Counted from the stretch's first letter, positions 1 through 12,070 are shown. The stretch is DNA of 64,000 bases from Tretioscincus oriximinensis (GCA_022410635.1 JAJVDF010000357.1:389893-453892), one strand, 5' to 3'. Notes: generated by a model from the sequence alone, not told the origin. Translations and numbers: made by a program.

Positions 1-1300
1 CCATCACTGGAAAATGAAAACGAAAGCACACAGGGTATATATAACTATGGCCTTTCTTCACAAGGCTCTGTATCTTGGAAGAGGTGTGTAACACACAGGA
101 TGGCATTTAGTGAACTATTAAGGGCTCTGAATCTTTTAGAAAATACATTCAAATACATGATCATTCATATCTGTGCCCTTCAACACATTTCTGGACAGGA
201 GAATATAATATAAAGTTATCAGGAACAGACAAAATTCAGGGAAAACTTGGTCATCTGTTACAGGGTTCAACTAAATTCTTTTCATGTACAAAAGCATGAT
301 TAAGACAAGTAAAAGCACAGTAGGATTCAGCTACAATTCAATATAAATAAGTAACGTTTTGGACAACTGAAACGCCAAAATGATTCTTTGAAGTCCAGAA
401 CCCTCAGAACCTCTCAGTTCTATGTACCAAGAGCAGCTGATTGTGACAAAACAAATATAAACAATCTCATGTCAAAAAGAGTTATGGGAAAGAGGGATTC
501 TAAAAATAGGATAACAACTGCAGTCTCCATATGCCCCCCTTAAGGGTTTTTGACTCACATATAATTTTTCTCACCAAGAAATGGTGCAGAACAAATACTA
601 CACAGAATGGAACGTGAGACCATTAGATTCTAAGGTTGTATCCAGGTAAGGTATGAAACCTAGAATTACTACAGCACCACATTAAGTTTGCCACATAGAT
701 CCAAGGCAATCTCAATATAGTCCCAGGATACAGGGGTGAAATCTCAGAATATCGCTATTCTAGAAGAAAAAAAAACAGANCAGATTTCCTGAAACAGTGA
801 TACTGCCTGCCCTGCAAGCTGATAATATCAATTGTGTAAATGTGGGAAGACATTTCTCGATATTTTTATTATTGGGTGNAGGACAAGACAAAATAAAGAA
901 TGATAGTTGATCAACAATAATGTCTTACTGTCTGGAAAGAACAGAGAGGCAACTGTGGGATCTAAATGAGATCCAGCATTTTCCTCTTCAGTTGGAAGCA
1001 GCTAATATCAGTAGCATTTTTTAAATCAGGAAATAAGATACTCATTTTCAAGTAGTTTTCTGTGCATGATTTGAAGTAAACAACAACATTCTTGCCTATT
1101 CCCTGCTGAGGCCCAGAAATACGTAGAAAACCTGGGGATGAAACATCCTCCTACTTAAAGCAATACCTTTGGTTGTAATTTTGGAAAATAAAAGAATATG
1201 CAATACTAATAGGACTTTACTCTTTCCAGAATGTTGTTCCCTGAAATATGTAGCATCTCAGTCATGCGATCTAGAAGATTTCAAATAATAGTCTATTTAA
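1..1300. other. CDIPT 3' flank, no further gene seen
   Basis: AT-rich sequence without a convincing exon or recognisable repeat family. The part nearest 1626 is probably CDIPT 3' untranslated region. There are two isolated ambiguous bases. Confidence 0.4.
865..870 (-). terminator. Possible CDIPT polyadenylation signal
   Basis: The plus strand reads TTTATT, so the gene strand has AATAAA about 755 bases after the CDIPT stop. Nothing else in this AT-rich stretch confirms its use. Confidence 0.3.
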
Positions 1301-1625
1301 TCAGCTATAATTTGGCAGCTCAGATACCTTTGCCTTCCCCACAGTTGAGATAAAAACCTTCCCTAATTGCTCAATTTTTCTCCTAACCAGAGCAGAACGT
1401 CATGGGAATGCAGGGAGAAGCTCAGAAGAGCAGGACACGTTACATCATCCTGTACAAGTATCACATGGAGTGGGGCTGCCATGTCAAGCAAAAAGAACTG
1501 CACAAACAGTGTGGTGAGTTTCAGGCCCGTCCCCGTCCCACTGTGGAGACCAAGGTCAGCTGCTGATCCCACCAGATGCGTGAGGAAAGCGTTGCTCTTT
1601 CTCCTTCCACCACAGACGCTCAGCG

Positions 1626-1768
1626 TTACTTCTTCTTGGCACGTTCTGCAACATCCAGAGCGGCCATATTGCACGAGGCAGAGACCAAGTGCACCAAACT
1701 GATTAAACTCTTGGCAATGGCAACAGGGGTGGAAACCCACAAGATCAGGCGGTAGAGTCCAACTTGGC
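1626..1768 (-). CDS. CDIPT: CDIPT last coding exon with stop
   Basis: The acceptor is CTGCCAG followed by GCCAAG. It encodes [39 protein letters not shown] and the lysine-rich end, with a TAA stop at 1626-1628. Confidence 0.95.
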
Positions 1769-4700
1769 CTGGCAGGACTGGAAGGTTCAAAAAAAGTTAT
1801 AGTCAGTGAAAAGAGAAACTAAATTGGCTCGGTCTATAGACTCTGCCCACCATGTCACACGCTCTCCCAACCCTAAATACTCACTTTCAGGTCCTTCACC
1901 CCAACAAAGCAAGTACAGCATACAGTAAAAGAGTTCATTGCCAGCACACATCGTGAAGAGGACAGTCTAAACGCAGAAGGAGATAAAAAAATCTGCTTCA
2001 GACANCAAGAAGGGGCTCAGAGCAGCTTACAAGTTTATTTTTCATCCTATTCTATATTCCCCAACACCTGTTGGTGGTACCCTTTTATCTACTTGCAAAT
2101 TTCTTGGTTTTCAAACAGCTGGGTTGGCTAAAGGAAAGGCCAGTAGGGAGCGCTCACCCTTCTCCATGGACGACATATCATAGAATCACAGAACCAGGGT
2201 CATCGGGTCCAGCCCCCACTCAATGCAGGATCCATTAAACCATTCCAGACAGATGACTGTCCAGCCTCTGAGGCCGCAAACTCACTTAAACCACCAAAGT
2301 TCTAACCCCTTGCAGCACCGTGCAAAATCAAGCAAAGATAGCAAGAAAAATCTATGTTTCTAAAGAGCCAGATATTTGGAAACAAATACACCCTTGCGTT
2401 TATGATGGCACGGACAGACTCCCTTGAGATCCTAAAGTAAGTATTAAATGTTTAGCAAAGCATCACAGTGCAGTGGAGCTAACGAAAGAAAGAATATTTT
2501 TCTCCCAAAGAACAGTTGAATATCCCAAGGGTTTCCTTTGGGCTGCCATTTTAAGGAGAGGAAAAACATGGGAGAAATGACTTGTATATTTTGGGTGCCA
2601 TCCCAAAGGAGGCCCTGAACCACAATTAAGCAAGCCAAGGCCTAATCTGGTTTTTATACCCCACCCTTCTCATCCGAAGGGACTCAGGGTGGCTTACAAG
2701 GTTACATTTTGCCCGGAGGCTTACATCTATCTTTTCCATCACGTACTCAAACAGACATGTAGACTGCAAATCTACTATCTTCCAAATAGCTGAAATGTCT
2801 AGAACGGTTCTCCCCAATCTGAAAGAAGCATTCAATTAACAGAACTGTGTCGGAACAGTTACAAGGTCTCTTACTCTCAACCTGCTTAGGAGATGCTAGA
2901 ACTACATCTTCCCTAATCAGTTGAACAAAAAAGTACGTCAGATGGTGGCTCCTCGGACGGGAGTCAGCACTAGTTAAATATATGATTTCCAAACACTTTG
3001 GTTGAAAATACATTTCAAAATGCAAATCACAAAGACTCAGAAGTGGGAGTGGGTGGGAGGGAAGATCCCAGAAGTGGAGAGAACTGATTTAAGAGCTCAA
3101 AGAAATTGTGCTATACACAATCATTACTCACCCGGGAATTGTAATAAACCCTCAGGATTGGGTTCCCTGTCAAGTCAATGGTCTTGTGGCTTTCACCTCC
3201 TTTCACCAATGTACTAACAGAAGCAAAGAACAGAATTAAAATCAGGACCTAACAGCACAAAGCTTTTCTTGACACCTCACATCAAAATATTAGAACTCCT
3301 CTCCTCTTCTGCATGATTCCAAAACCACCCTATTTAGGATCTTCTCAGTAAAGCACGGTGAGGTTCCATGCCAAAATCCCCCAGCCTAGCAGCACCTAGA
3401 CTCTGGCCAGAATGACAGGCTGGTCACATATCGTATCGGTCTTGGAAGAGCTGCACTAGCTGCTAATTTGCTACTAAGCACAATTCAAGGTAGTAACTCC
3501 CACTATAAGGCCCTAAATAACTTGGCCTCCAAATACCTAGAAATGCCTTCTCTCATATCAACCTGCCCATGTCTTAAGATCTGCAGACGAGGCCCTCAGT
3601 GGCGAGGAGGGTGGGAACCCAGGGCAGGCTGTTCCCCACGGCAGCCTCCAGACTGTGGAACAGTCTCCCACTTGATGTGTGTGAATCACCATCTCTGTAT
3701 GAACTCAAAAAATGCTTGAAGCCTCACCGCTTTACNCTGGCCTTTGGCTGAAAAAACTGCTCTTTCTTCCCACCTTCAGGTATTGTTGTTTTAATATGTT
3801 AATTTGGTTTTTACTGTTAACCACCCTGAGACCTTTGGGTATAAAGTGATATAGAAATGTAAATAAATAGATATCTGCATCTACATTTGTTTTTACCTTT
3901 TAAAACTTTTCCACACATAAAATTTTAATTTCAGAATTTTAACTTTATTTGTTGTCTCAATCTAATGTAGTTTAACCTCAAACAATATTCCTATCTTCTA
4001 GTATGGCAGATCCTTTTCTGATGAACGTTTTGCATTCTTCTTTGTATTGAGAATACAAAAAAGCAGTCAGTGACACAATGTGAGACAGAAAGCTCCTTCT
4101 TTTATGTTCTTAAAGTAATGGACTTGAACGAAACAAAAATATACTGCTCAGAACAATTAAGGGAACACTTTCACATAACAGTGTAACACTAAGTGTTCCC
4201 TTAATTGTTTTGAGCAGTATATTATTTACTTCAGTCTAGTGAGTGAGTTCATAGATTTCTACAGCAGTCTTGGTAGCTTCCCACCCAGATCCAGCTTCTA
4301 CAGAATGATTCCTGAATCAAACACTTATGAAATCAGGGTGAAATGTCTGGGTCTCTTCAGCCTCCAATGACAGCAGTTAAGAGGTAATCCGATTGAAGTG
4401 TATTAAATCATGCATGGGACGGATAAGCTGAATAAAGAAAAAAATATTTTCTCTATCACACAACACTAGAACTAAGGGGCATTCCTTGAAACTGCCCTTG
4501 ACAAACAAGGAAAAATATTTTTTTCATCCAGAGGGTTCACTGGTCTGTGGAATTTACTTCCAGAATAGATGGTGATATTTAGCAGACTGGATAGCTTTAA
4601 GAGAGGATCAGACAGGATCATGGAACCCAAGGGTATAAATAGCTACCAGGCTGGGATTCTTGATACTGCCTCCAAGATGGAGCAACAGGCAGGATTTCTG

Positions 4701-7700
4701 AAGTACCATTTTCAGGGAGTCGAAAACAGGTGAGGGTTTCTCCTCCTTCTGCTTAAGACTGCCCAGGTCCAATGAATGAGACAGGATGCTGAACTACATG
4801 TGGGCCCCCAAATGGTCCTGAACATTGACTTCCACCTTTCCCTCCATTCCATGGTAGCTTTAGTACAGAATACTGGGAATGGGATGATGTTCCTATTGTT
4901 CAGAAACAATAGGAAAACTACAAGTTGAGGCTTACTGTACTTTTTTAGCTTTTTGTTTTCCCAGTTCACCGTATTTATAATTAAAGCCCAAATAGAGCTT
5001 TTCAAACTCTGTCACTGAAAAGTGTAGTGACAGAAAAATCAATGCCAAAACCGTATTTAAAGCTAGGGAGTTCTCAGGTCTTTCAATCTGTTAAGTACAG
5101 AAAGTGGTACCATTTATAANATAATGCATTTCAAGCCTGGAATATACTCTCATTTAACTCTGTGACCATTCAAGCAAATTCTACCACCTTCTTATGCAGC
5201 CCATCTCTATCCGCCCATCATCCCTTTAACCCCAGCCTAGAAGAGAGTGTCTCTTAGATCCCGCTTCAATTCCTGCCATTTCCATGGAAAAAGAGCAACC
5301 AAGAGAAATGGAAAAATACTCCAGGTCAGGAAGAACCACCTGCCTGGCAAAGCACAACACAGCTTTTCATCTACCCATAAGTATTGAGTTCCTTTTTTTG
5401 CTGGATACCTGTGGAGATGAAGCCAATGGGATGCAACATCTAGGCTCATGCTCAGCTGGAACAAGAGGGCAGATTCGGGGTACAGCATAGCCAGGTTCAC
5501 CAACAGGCACATGGTGGCACAGCGATCTGTCAGCATGTCCAACATGGCGCCAAACCGGGTGCCTAGAAGGAACATCCTTACATTAGGGAGGGAAGAGTGC
5601 AGCAAGAAGAAGAGCTACAGATAAGTGTACAACAGTATGCTTGGCAACATAAGGCCTACGGTGGGGTGGAAACCATTTTGCAGTTTGCTAAATACTTGGC
5701 AGGTTATTCAAGACTGAGAAAACTGGCCTCTTTNGTGGCAGCTGCGTTTGATTTGGTTAGTTTCCAAGTTGTACCATCCGGATACAACAATAAAATTATT
5801 ACGTTTGGGGCTGTTTGAATTTCTGCAATATAACAAAGAACCAGAATCTTAGTTGTTNACATTTGGACCAAAAAAATAACTCAGGACCTACATAGTTATG
5901 ACAACTTGGCTTAAAACAGGTAACTTGTGGGAAATTATTCTAAAACTGATTCTTGGAAGGATTTGAATATTCTGGGGAAAGAGGATATATTGAAGAGGAA
6001 TAAAAGGAGGAGAATAGTATGTTAAGTCAAGGGTTGAGTTGGAGATTGTATTTTTAAAGCTTTCTTCAAGGGATTTGAGCTATGAACTTATCACAGAATG
6101 ATAGAGTTGGAAGGGACATGGGGTCCAAGCCCCTGCTCAATGCAGGATTCACTAAACCATCCCAGATAGATGACTGCCCAGTCTCTGAAGACTTCCAGTG
6201 GAGGTGAACTCACCACTTCTTGTGGCAAACTGTTCCACTGGTTTATCACCGTTGTTAGAAAAAAAAATTCTGATATCTAATCTTTTTTTATTATTATTTA
6301 AATTTTTATTGGTTTTTACAGAATAATATAACCAAACATAACAGAACAGAAAAAAAATAACAAACAGTATAAAGTAAAAAGCTAACCCCCCCCGTGACCC
6401 CACCCACGCAATAGAACAAAGTATTGATGTAACCTATCATGCTAAAGACAGCCTAAATAATCCAACGTGATTCAATGAACGTTTGAACAGCTTGTTGTAA
6501 CAAGGTATGAGCCCGTGGCGAATGGCCGTAGGTGATAAATTTTTGCCACTTAACAGACCAGTGTGGTTTGAGGTAGATACCTATGGATTGTAATCGTATG
6601 GACTGTAGGATGTCAAAAGTAATAAATTTGATTACATATTTCCACCATTCCTCTATGGTCCAATTTTGATGGTATTTCCATTCTTTTGCAACTACCATAT
6701 GCCCAGCCATAATAGCACTGTTTATACCTAAATTATCAGTGTTTGAGATAGTCCGAGAATCCATTACACCAAAGAACCAAGTTTCGGTGGATTCTGGAAT
6801 TATAATATCCGTGGCTAACTTGATTTGATCTCTAATATCATTCCAGAACCTTATTTGGGGGCAATGCCCCCACAAATGAAGGTACGTCCCTCTACTACCA
6901 CACCCATGCCAACACGAAGGTGAAGTTGCAGAAATATGGGATAATTGGGCTGGGGTGCGGTACCACCTAGAGATTTTCTTTAATTGGGTCTCCCTGATTC
7001 TGACGTCCCGTTGTTTAAGAAAGCGGTTAACCCATAGAGACCAAGCAGGTACTATCTGAGGGAATTCCATTCCCCAGGACTCGGTGAGGAGCTCAAGATT
7101 ATTATATTTATCTTTTGAGATCAAATCGTATAATATTTTTGTCAGTTTCCTCTCCCCTTTTATTAGCTTAGGGNTTACCGTTTCTAAGATGGATCTTCCT
7201 CTCATCTAAATCACTCCTTTGCAATTTTCTCTCATTGTTTCTAGTCCTTCCATGTGCCAATGAGAACAATTCTGATCCCTCTGCTCTGTGGCAGCCCTTC
7301 AGATATTCATCGATAGCTATCGGGTCTCCTCTCAGTCTTCTCATTTGCAGACTAAACATCCCTAGATCCTTTAACCGTTCCACATAGGACATTTCCAGAC
7401 CACACACTAGTTCATCAACGTCCTTTTTAAATTGCACCCAAGTGGTTTTAACAGAGCACTGTAGAGAGGAATAATTACTTCATGTGATTGAGATTCTACG
7501 CTTCTCTTAATGCACTCCAGGGCTGTGTTTGCTTTTTTTGCAGCTGCTTCACACTGTTGACTCATGTTTAGGCTTTGATCCATCAATACACCCAGGTCCT
7601 TTTCACCTTGCTGCTACTCAGACATATTCCTTCCACTTGAACCACTTTCACTCTAAGTCAAGCCAGTTGAGACTTAAAAATGGCTGTAGCTCTCTATTGT

Positions 7701-10406
7701 CAAAGGACAACTTGGGCAGCTAATATCCAAAGAGGTGAAGGAAGATCTGCTATCTTCTACACCTTCCTGGTGCAAGCTCTGTCAGAGGAAGCAAACCTTT
7801 CAGCTCCCAACGTACTTCCTTTATGCTGTCTTCAACAACTGTGATCTTGCAGCACAGAATCAAACAATACTGGAGTTGGAAGGGACCACAAAGTCCATCC
7901 AGTCTAACCTTTTGCAATATTTGGGAGGCGGCTGCTGGAGTACACTTGGCAATGGTGTTAGTGACAGACTACGGTTCCATGGTGCAAAAGATGATTTTAA
8001 CATAAAGACCCAATCTAACTTGAGCACTGATGTATAAAAACACTTCAGATAGTTATGGGAAATGCCACTTCCTCCCCCTCTTTTGGCAGCTATACAAAGT
8101 CGCTATTTCCTTCACGCTGCTCTCTGTGCCCTGTGTCTGCAGGCCTTCAAGGATTACCTTGGTTAAGCATCCGAGCTGCATGGCCATCAAAAGCGTCAAG
8201 GAACCCACTCAGGAGATAGAAGAACGATGCTGTCAGGTGTGACGTTGGCATAAAATAAAAAGCTAGAAAAGCAAAGACGATGCGAGCATAACCTGCAAAA
8301 AGAAAGATAAGCCAATTGAGACACAACCGTTTCATTTTGAACAGATTTTTAATCCTAGAGAACAACACTCAAAGGCACCAGGGTGATTGGGATTTAACAA
8401 GGGACTTTAGGTGCTGTTCACACTGAGCCTTATTTTGGGCTATATCTTGATTTTTTNAAAAAATTATTTATTTCTACTTATATTCCGCCCTATACCCGAA
8501 GGTCTGAGGGTGGCCAACCAAAAGGCGATACACATAGCTATTGTTGCTTTCTCTGCAACAGACACCCTGTTAAGTNGGTGGGGCTGAGAGAGTTCTAAAG
8601 AACTGTGACTGGCCCAAGGTCATCCAAGGTCTGGCTGCATTAGGAGCCTGCCATCTACATGCTAGTGTAGGCTATGGCAGGCCATAGCCTACAATGGCAT
8701 ATGGATGGCCAAGCTCTGTATTGAGATATAACCCTGACACAGCATCTGGTACAGAATAAAGCTCAGTGGAGACAGGGCCTTTGTGTTTTCAAAAACAAAT
8801 AAGGTTTAAGTTGGTCGTCCGCTTCTATTTTCTAAACTAAAGACATCCAGAGCTCCCAACGTTTCCTGCTGCAGTGTGGGTAAGGATAAAAAAGCAATAT
8901 TGTTTTGTTTCTAATCAGTTGTTCTTTATGTTTAAGCTGTTCTGGGATTAAGAACATAAGAACATAAGAAGAGCCATACTGGATCAGGCCACAGCCCATC
9001 GAGTCCAGCATTCTGTGNCACACAGAGGCCCACCNGATGCACCTGGGCAGTCCGAACAGAGGAAAGCAAAATATGCTGCTCCTGTTCGTGACTCCCTGCA
9101 AATGGTATTTCAAGAGTCCTGCCTGTTGCTCCATCCCGGAGGCTACATCCAGACAACTATCCTAGTATCCATTTATACCCTTAGTGTCCATAAACCTGTC
9201 TAGTCCTGTCTTGAAACTATCCAAGCTGTTAGCTACCACTATCTCTTCAGGAAGTAAATTCCACAGGCCGATGACCCTCTGGGTGAAAAAATACTTNCCT
9301 TTGTCTGTTCTCACTTTTCTACCCAACAGTTTTAAGGAGTGCCCTCTGGTCCTTGTGTTGTGTGATAGAGAAAACATTTTTTCTCTATTCACTCTGTCGA
9401 TCCCATGCATGATTTTGTACACTTCAATCAGATCACNCCTCAAACGTCTCCTTTCAAGGCTGAAGAGGCCCAGACGTTGCAGCCTTGCTTCGTAAGGGAG
9501 GTGCTCCAGACCCTTGATCATTTTTGTTGCCCTTTTCTGCACCTTCTCCANTTCCAAAATATCCCTCTTGAGATGTGGTGACCAGAATTGAACACAGTAT
9601 TCCAAATGTGGCCTCACCACAGATTTATAAAGAGGCAAAACAACATTTGCTGACTTGTTTTCGATTCCTTTCGATTGTTCCAGCATTGAACAGGAAACCA
9701 ATGAAAACAACAAAATAGAACAAATAAGCAATTTTCCCAATCCAGAAAACCGCATCCCTAATTGTATCACAATAGCAACCACTACCATTGTATGTCCAGA
9801 TAAAGGCAAATGTACGATCCATTAAGAGAATTATGCATTTCTTGATCTTTTTTAAAAGGGTCATCAACTGGAAGAAAAATATTCCGCCGAGAGCAAGGCA
9901 GGCACTGTTGNAAATGAAGGCAATACCTGGGGCACCAGGGCCCTGATCCCGCCTTTACTCCTGAAGATCACTCCTGAAGAATGAGCTTANTACTGTACAA
10001 TTTCTCCTAGGGTTGAGGGTGAGCTGAAAAAGCTTTGAAGTAGAAGTGTGACCAGGCCCCAGAACCCAGGTCACCCCTTCAGGCTGGCAGGATTGTTCCT
10101 TGCTATAGAAAAACAGGCCAGAAGAGTTACAGCTCTAATAGGAGTACAAAATAAGGACGCTGTAGCAGATGCTGCAGTTCTCCTATCCTGGCTTTTTATG
10201 GCAACCTTTCAGCCCGATCTTATGCCCGTCTAACCAAAGGAGGTCTGTGCTGCGTCTCCCTGGGGATCCTGCCACCTTCACCCTGAGCCTGGCGTTAGGA
10301 ATGCCCTGAGCATCCCAGCAGCCCCCCGCTGCCGCCCACCCTGGCGTTGGCGCCACAACGTACCGATGAGGTTGGGGACGAAGAGGAAGATGTTCTCTTG
10401 CTTCAT
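1626..10406 (-). CDS. CDIPT: CDIPT, CDP-diacylglycerol--inositol 3-phosphatidyltransferase (6 coding exons)
   Basis: The enzyme joins CDP-diacylglycerol and myo-inositol to make phosphatidylinositol at the ER membrane. Coding segments in gene order are 10364-10406, 8158-8292, 5409-5562, 3132-3213, 1885-1966 and 1626-1768. They total 639 bases, 212 residues plus stop, against 213 in human. All internal borders are GT-AG and all phases match. The product starts [15 protein letters not shown] and ends with a lysine cluster AKKK. The family signature D-x2-D-G-x2-A-R-x8-G-x3-D-x3-D is complete: DAFDGHAAR in exon 2, then GAMLDMLTD in exon 3. Hydrophobic membrane segments alternate through the protein. 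The in-frame upstream extension of the first exon has no family similarity, so the MKQEN start, matching human MPDEN, is preferred. Identity is very secure; the exon borders were read by eye. Confidence 0.96.
1885..1966 (-). CDS. CDIPT: CDIPT coding exon 5
   Basis: An 82-base exon encoding [20 protein letters not shown] and a following [16 protein letters not shown] is conserved with human. The acceptor is GTTTAG and the donor is GAAA|GTGAGT. Confidence 0.93.
2038..2160. repeat. SINE fragment (family with TAGCTCAG-type head)
   Basis: Shares phrases such as 'agctgggttggctaaag' and 'gctcacccttctccatg' with the fuller copies at 26962-27262 and 46030-46285. It is cut before the tRNA-like head. 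Confidence 0.6.
2175..2305 (-). mobile_element. CR1 LINE 3' end
   Basis: The minus strand ends in the 8-base CR1 tail unit (TTCTGTGATTCTATG). The last coding part of CR1 and its short 3' untranslated region are visible. It is 5'-truncated. Confidence 0.7.
2645..2805. repeat. SINE fragment, same family as 26962-27262
   Basis: Contains 'tttttataccccacccttctc', then 'gactcagggtggcttacaagg' and 'ggcttacatctatctt', which recur in the other copies. Confidence 0.6.
3132..3213 (-). CDS. CDIPT: CDIPT coding exon 4
   Basis: An 82-base exon encoding [18 protein letters not shown] and then ILRVYYNSR, close to the human SESHKMIDLSGNPVLRIYY stretch. The acceptor is TGTTAG and the donor is CCCGG|GTGAGT. 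Confidence 0.93.
3430..3872 (+). mobile_element. L2-type LINE 3' end
   Basis: Broken reading frames carry L2 C-terminal phrases ([10 protein letters not shown]; a frameshifted [12 protein letters not shown] stretch). It ends in the L2-like 3' sequence 'ccctgagacctttgggtata' and an A/T-rich tail (aaataaataga). Confidence 0.65.
4142..4219. mobile_element. Small mariner/Tc1-like palindromic MITE
   Basis: A 78-base hairpin. TACTGCTCAGAACAATTAAG at the left is mirrored by the right end (one mismatch), and the arm continues to GGAACACTT. It is flanked by TA at 4140-4141 and 4220-4221, the target duplication of Tc1/mariner elements. Confidence 0.75.
4330..4805 (+). mobile_element. CR1 LINE 3' fragment
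   Basis: A plus-strand, decayed version of the reverse transcriptase C-terminus seen at 8951-9665, followed by the 3' untranslated part ('atggagcaacaggcag'). Confidence 0.7.
5409..5562 (-). CDS. CDIPT: CDIPT coding exon 3
   Basis: The acceptor is TTCTAG and the donor is CACAG|GTATCC. It encodes [18 protein letters not shown] through [12 protein letters not shown] and supplies the second half of the catalytic motif with its last two aspartates. Confidence 0.95.
6090..6282 (-). mobile_element. CR1 LINE 3' end, downstream half split by an L1
   Basis: The minus strand encodes [20 protein letters not shown] and ends in the CR1 tail (ATTCTGTGATA). Its upstream half resumes at 7196, so an L1 landed inside it. 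Confidence 0.75.
6283..7195 (-). mobile_element. L1 LINE 3' end (ORF2 C-terminus), nested in CR1
   Basis: A 5'-truncated L1. The minus-strand open frame to 6453 shows the ORF2 C-terminal region with [12 protein letters not shown] and a Cys-x3-Cys-x7-His-x4-Cys zinc motif (CWHGC ... HLWGHC). A TA/A-rich 3' end lies at 6283-6300. Diverged copies of one target sequence flank it (7195-7212 and 6269-6285). Confidence 0.85.
7196..7640 (-). mobile_element. CR1 LINE, upstream half of the L1-interrupted copy
   Basis: The minus strand encodes degenerate reverse transcriptase C-terminal phrases ([26 protein letters not shown]). Upstream of these it carries the Cys/Ala-rich linker typical of CR1. Confidence 0.75.
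7846..7985 (-). mobile_element. CR1 LINE 3' end fragment
   Basis: The line 'gagttggaagggaccacaaa' with an adjacent 'cagaatca' unit is the antisense of a CR1 3' end. Confidence 0.6.
8158..8292 (-). CDS. CDIPT: CDIPT coding exon 2
   Basis: The acceptor is TTTGCAG and the donor is CAAG|GTAATC. It encodes [16 protein letters not shown] and the first half of the catalytic motif, DAFDGHAAR. Confidence 0.95.
8411..8790. repeat. Fold-back element interrupted by a SINE
   Basis: The left end 'cactgagccttattttgggc' and right end 'aataaagctcagtggagac' are inverted copies, as in the 52612-52747 family. A SINE at 8455-8640 splits them. A short palindrome (TAGGCTATGGC/GCCATAGCCTA) lies at about 8665-8692. 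Confidence 0.55.
8455..8640 (-). repeat. tRNA-derived SINE, truncated
   Basis: Shares the body ('cagacaccctgttaagt', 'gactggcccaaggtcat') with the copy at 23899-24146, but lacks its tRNA-like head. Confidence 0.6.
8951..9665 (-). mobile_element. CR1 LINE 3' end with reverse transcriptase C-terminus
   Basis: The minus strand reads [20 protein letters not shown], then FSLERRRLR and IYKIMHG-like text, the conserved tail of CR1 reverse transcriptase. It ends in the 8-base repeat TTCTTATG. A near-identical copy lies at 20249-21030. It is 5'-truncated and has no endonuclease domain. Confidence 0.85.
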
Positions 10407-10660
10407 CCTGCCGCCCTTGGCAGCTCCTGCCGGGGCTGCTCCGCGGGGTCGGTGCCGCTGCTCGGGGTCTNGCTGCTCCAGGTCCTGCCCAGCCAAGGCA
10501 AGGCTTAGATTATCCACGCGCCCCTCCTCACCCAAGGAACTCGGGCGGGGGCTTCCCTCCCAGCCCCGCTATGACGTGGGGTCCCCCCACCCCCCAGGGT
10601 CTCCGGGGCTTTCAAGGCGCTCCTTCCGCCTCCTTCCACTGCGCACAGGTTGAGGCAGAA
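10230..10660 (-). promoter_or_regulatory. CDIPT: CDIPT GC-rich promoter and 5' untranslated region
   Basis: Local GC and CpG content rise sharply over the first exon and just upstream of it, unlike the AT-rich surroundings. This fits a CpG-island promoter. There is no obvious TATA box. Confidence 0.6.
10364..10406 (-). CDS. CDIPT: CDIPT coding exon 1
   Basis: Encodes [14 protein letters not shown] plus the first base of a glycine codon. The donor is ATCG|GTACGT. It sits in the GC-rich block expected of a housekeeping promoter. Confidence 0.93.
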
Positions 10661-11490
10661 AAATGGGCTCTGTGCCTTTAAGATCCCGGCTGTGCTTTTC
10701 TTAGCCCTTGATTGGATTGGGTTGTACCAGAAGCGTTGAAAGGGGGAGGCTTGTTAAAAAAACACATTTATAATATGAAACAAATGAAGCAGAATGAAAT
10801 TCTTTTTAGATGTCCTTAGTTGAGTTTGCCATGAATATTACTATTCCTACAAGCCGTTTTCTCCTCTCCCCGCCGTCCAAGAGGAACAGGGGGCACCAGG
10901 AACAGGAAATCAATTTCCCCTGCCCCCTTCTTTTTCGTTTCGATTATGTCATCCAACGGTAGTAGACTATAGACGCGGGAAAGCTAGAGTGTCTACGATG
11001 CCTTTTTACATTTTTTTTTCTCCAGTCCTCCAGATTGCTTCATAGATGGAGAACTGCTATAATCTGATCATTTAATGGGTCTAATTCTTATTATCTTTTC
11101 TAATTACCTAATATTCTCATTATCTAAGCAAGGACATATTAATTTCCATTTATTGGAAATATTAAGCCATGTTTCCTATATTAAAAGCTTTAATATATTA
11201 CACAATCTTGAGGAAAAGGCCAGAAGATCATAACCTTCCAAGACCTTTAAAAATGGATTCCCTTCATGAATACTCCCATAAATAAATTCAGAGAAAATAA
11301 AGCATTAAATGTATTACACTCCTGATATTTTTCACTGACACAGACTAAATGGTCTGGATTGGAGCCTATGCTTCGAAATGCACATTACCATAGCTTGGAA
11401 CATCACACAGATCAGACTCCTTAGACTTGCTTCCGGAAAAAGAAAGATCTCTGGCATTTGAGCCTGCATTAGGGTTTTGTACAAGGGTTT
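10661..11490. other. Intergenic, nothing recognised
   Basis: AT-rich DNA upstream of the CDIPT promoter. No exon or repeat family could be supported. Confidence 0.4.
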
Positions 11491-11496
11491 ATTTTG

Positions 11497-11908
11497 GGAC
11501 TAGTGTAGATTTTCTGAGGCCCAAACTGGGACAATTAATATCCATGCTAATTTGCATATTCATGAATATGCAAACCACCCAATACAATGCATACCTCTCC
11601 AAAATCCCTGCCCGAGAAATCCATGAAGCATGTGAGAATTTTTTGAAGTGTGTGAGAATTTTTGAAGTATGAGAAATTTGCATTTTTTAATTTTTTACTG
11701 AGGAGAAGGTGCCTTCAGGAGATGGCCCTGGTTGCCAGATCCCTCTAGTGGTGGTACAGTGGATAATAANTTTTTTTTGGAAAAAAGTTTTTAATTTTTT
11801 TTCCTCAGCAAAAAAATGGGGAAATCTCCCCCCCCCCTGGAAAAGCAGGGTAGACACCCCAAAACTGGGTTTTCTCCCCAAGAGGGGTCATATGGTCAGC
11901 CTAGACTA
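11497..11908. mobile_element. hAT-like MITE, older copy
   Basis: Internal sequence matches the element at 15705-16090 ('ctgaggcccaaactggg', 'tgctaatttgcatattcatg', 'ggtcagccta' at the right end). The left terminus is worn and no target duplication can be read. Confidence 0.6.
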
Positions 11909-11965
11909 ATGGAAAGTTGGTTTTGGGACCCCATGGGCCAAATTTTTGCTCCTTCAACCCCCACA

Positions 11966-12070
11966 TCCCTCCTTTCTCCCTCTTCTCCCCCTTCTCTTCT
12001 ACCTCCTCTTCTTCCTCTTCCTCTTTTTGCCTCTTCCCAATTCCCTTCTCTCTCCCTCCTCCTCCCTTTT
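11966..12070. repeat. Pyrimidine-rich (CTT/CCT) low-complexity tract
   Basis: About 100 bases of almost pure C and T on the plus strand. The open frames across it are compositional artefacts. Confidence 0.85.
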
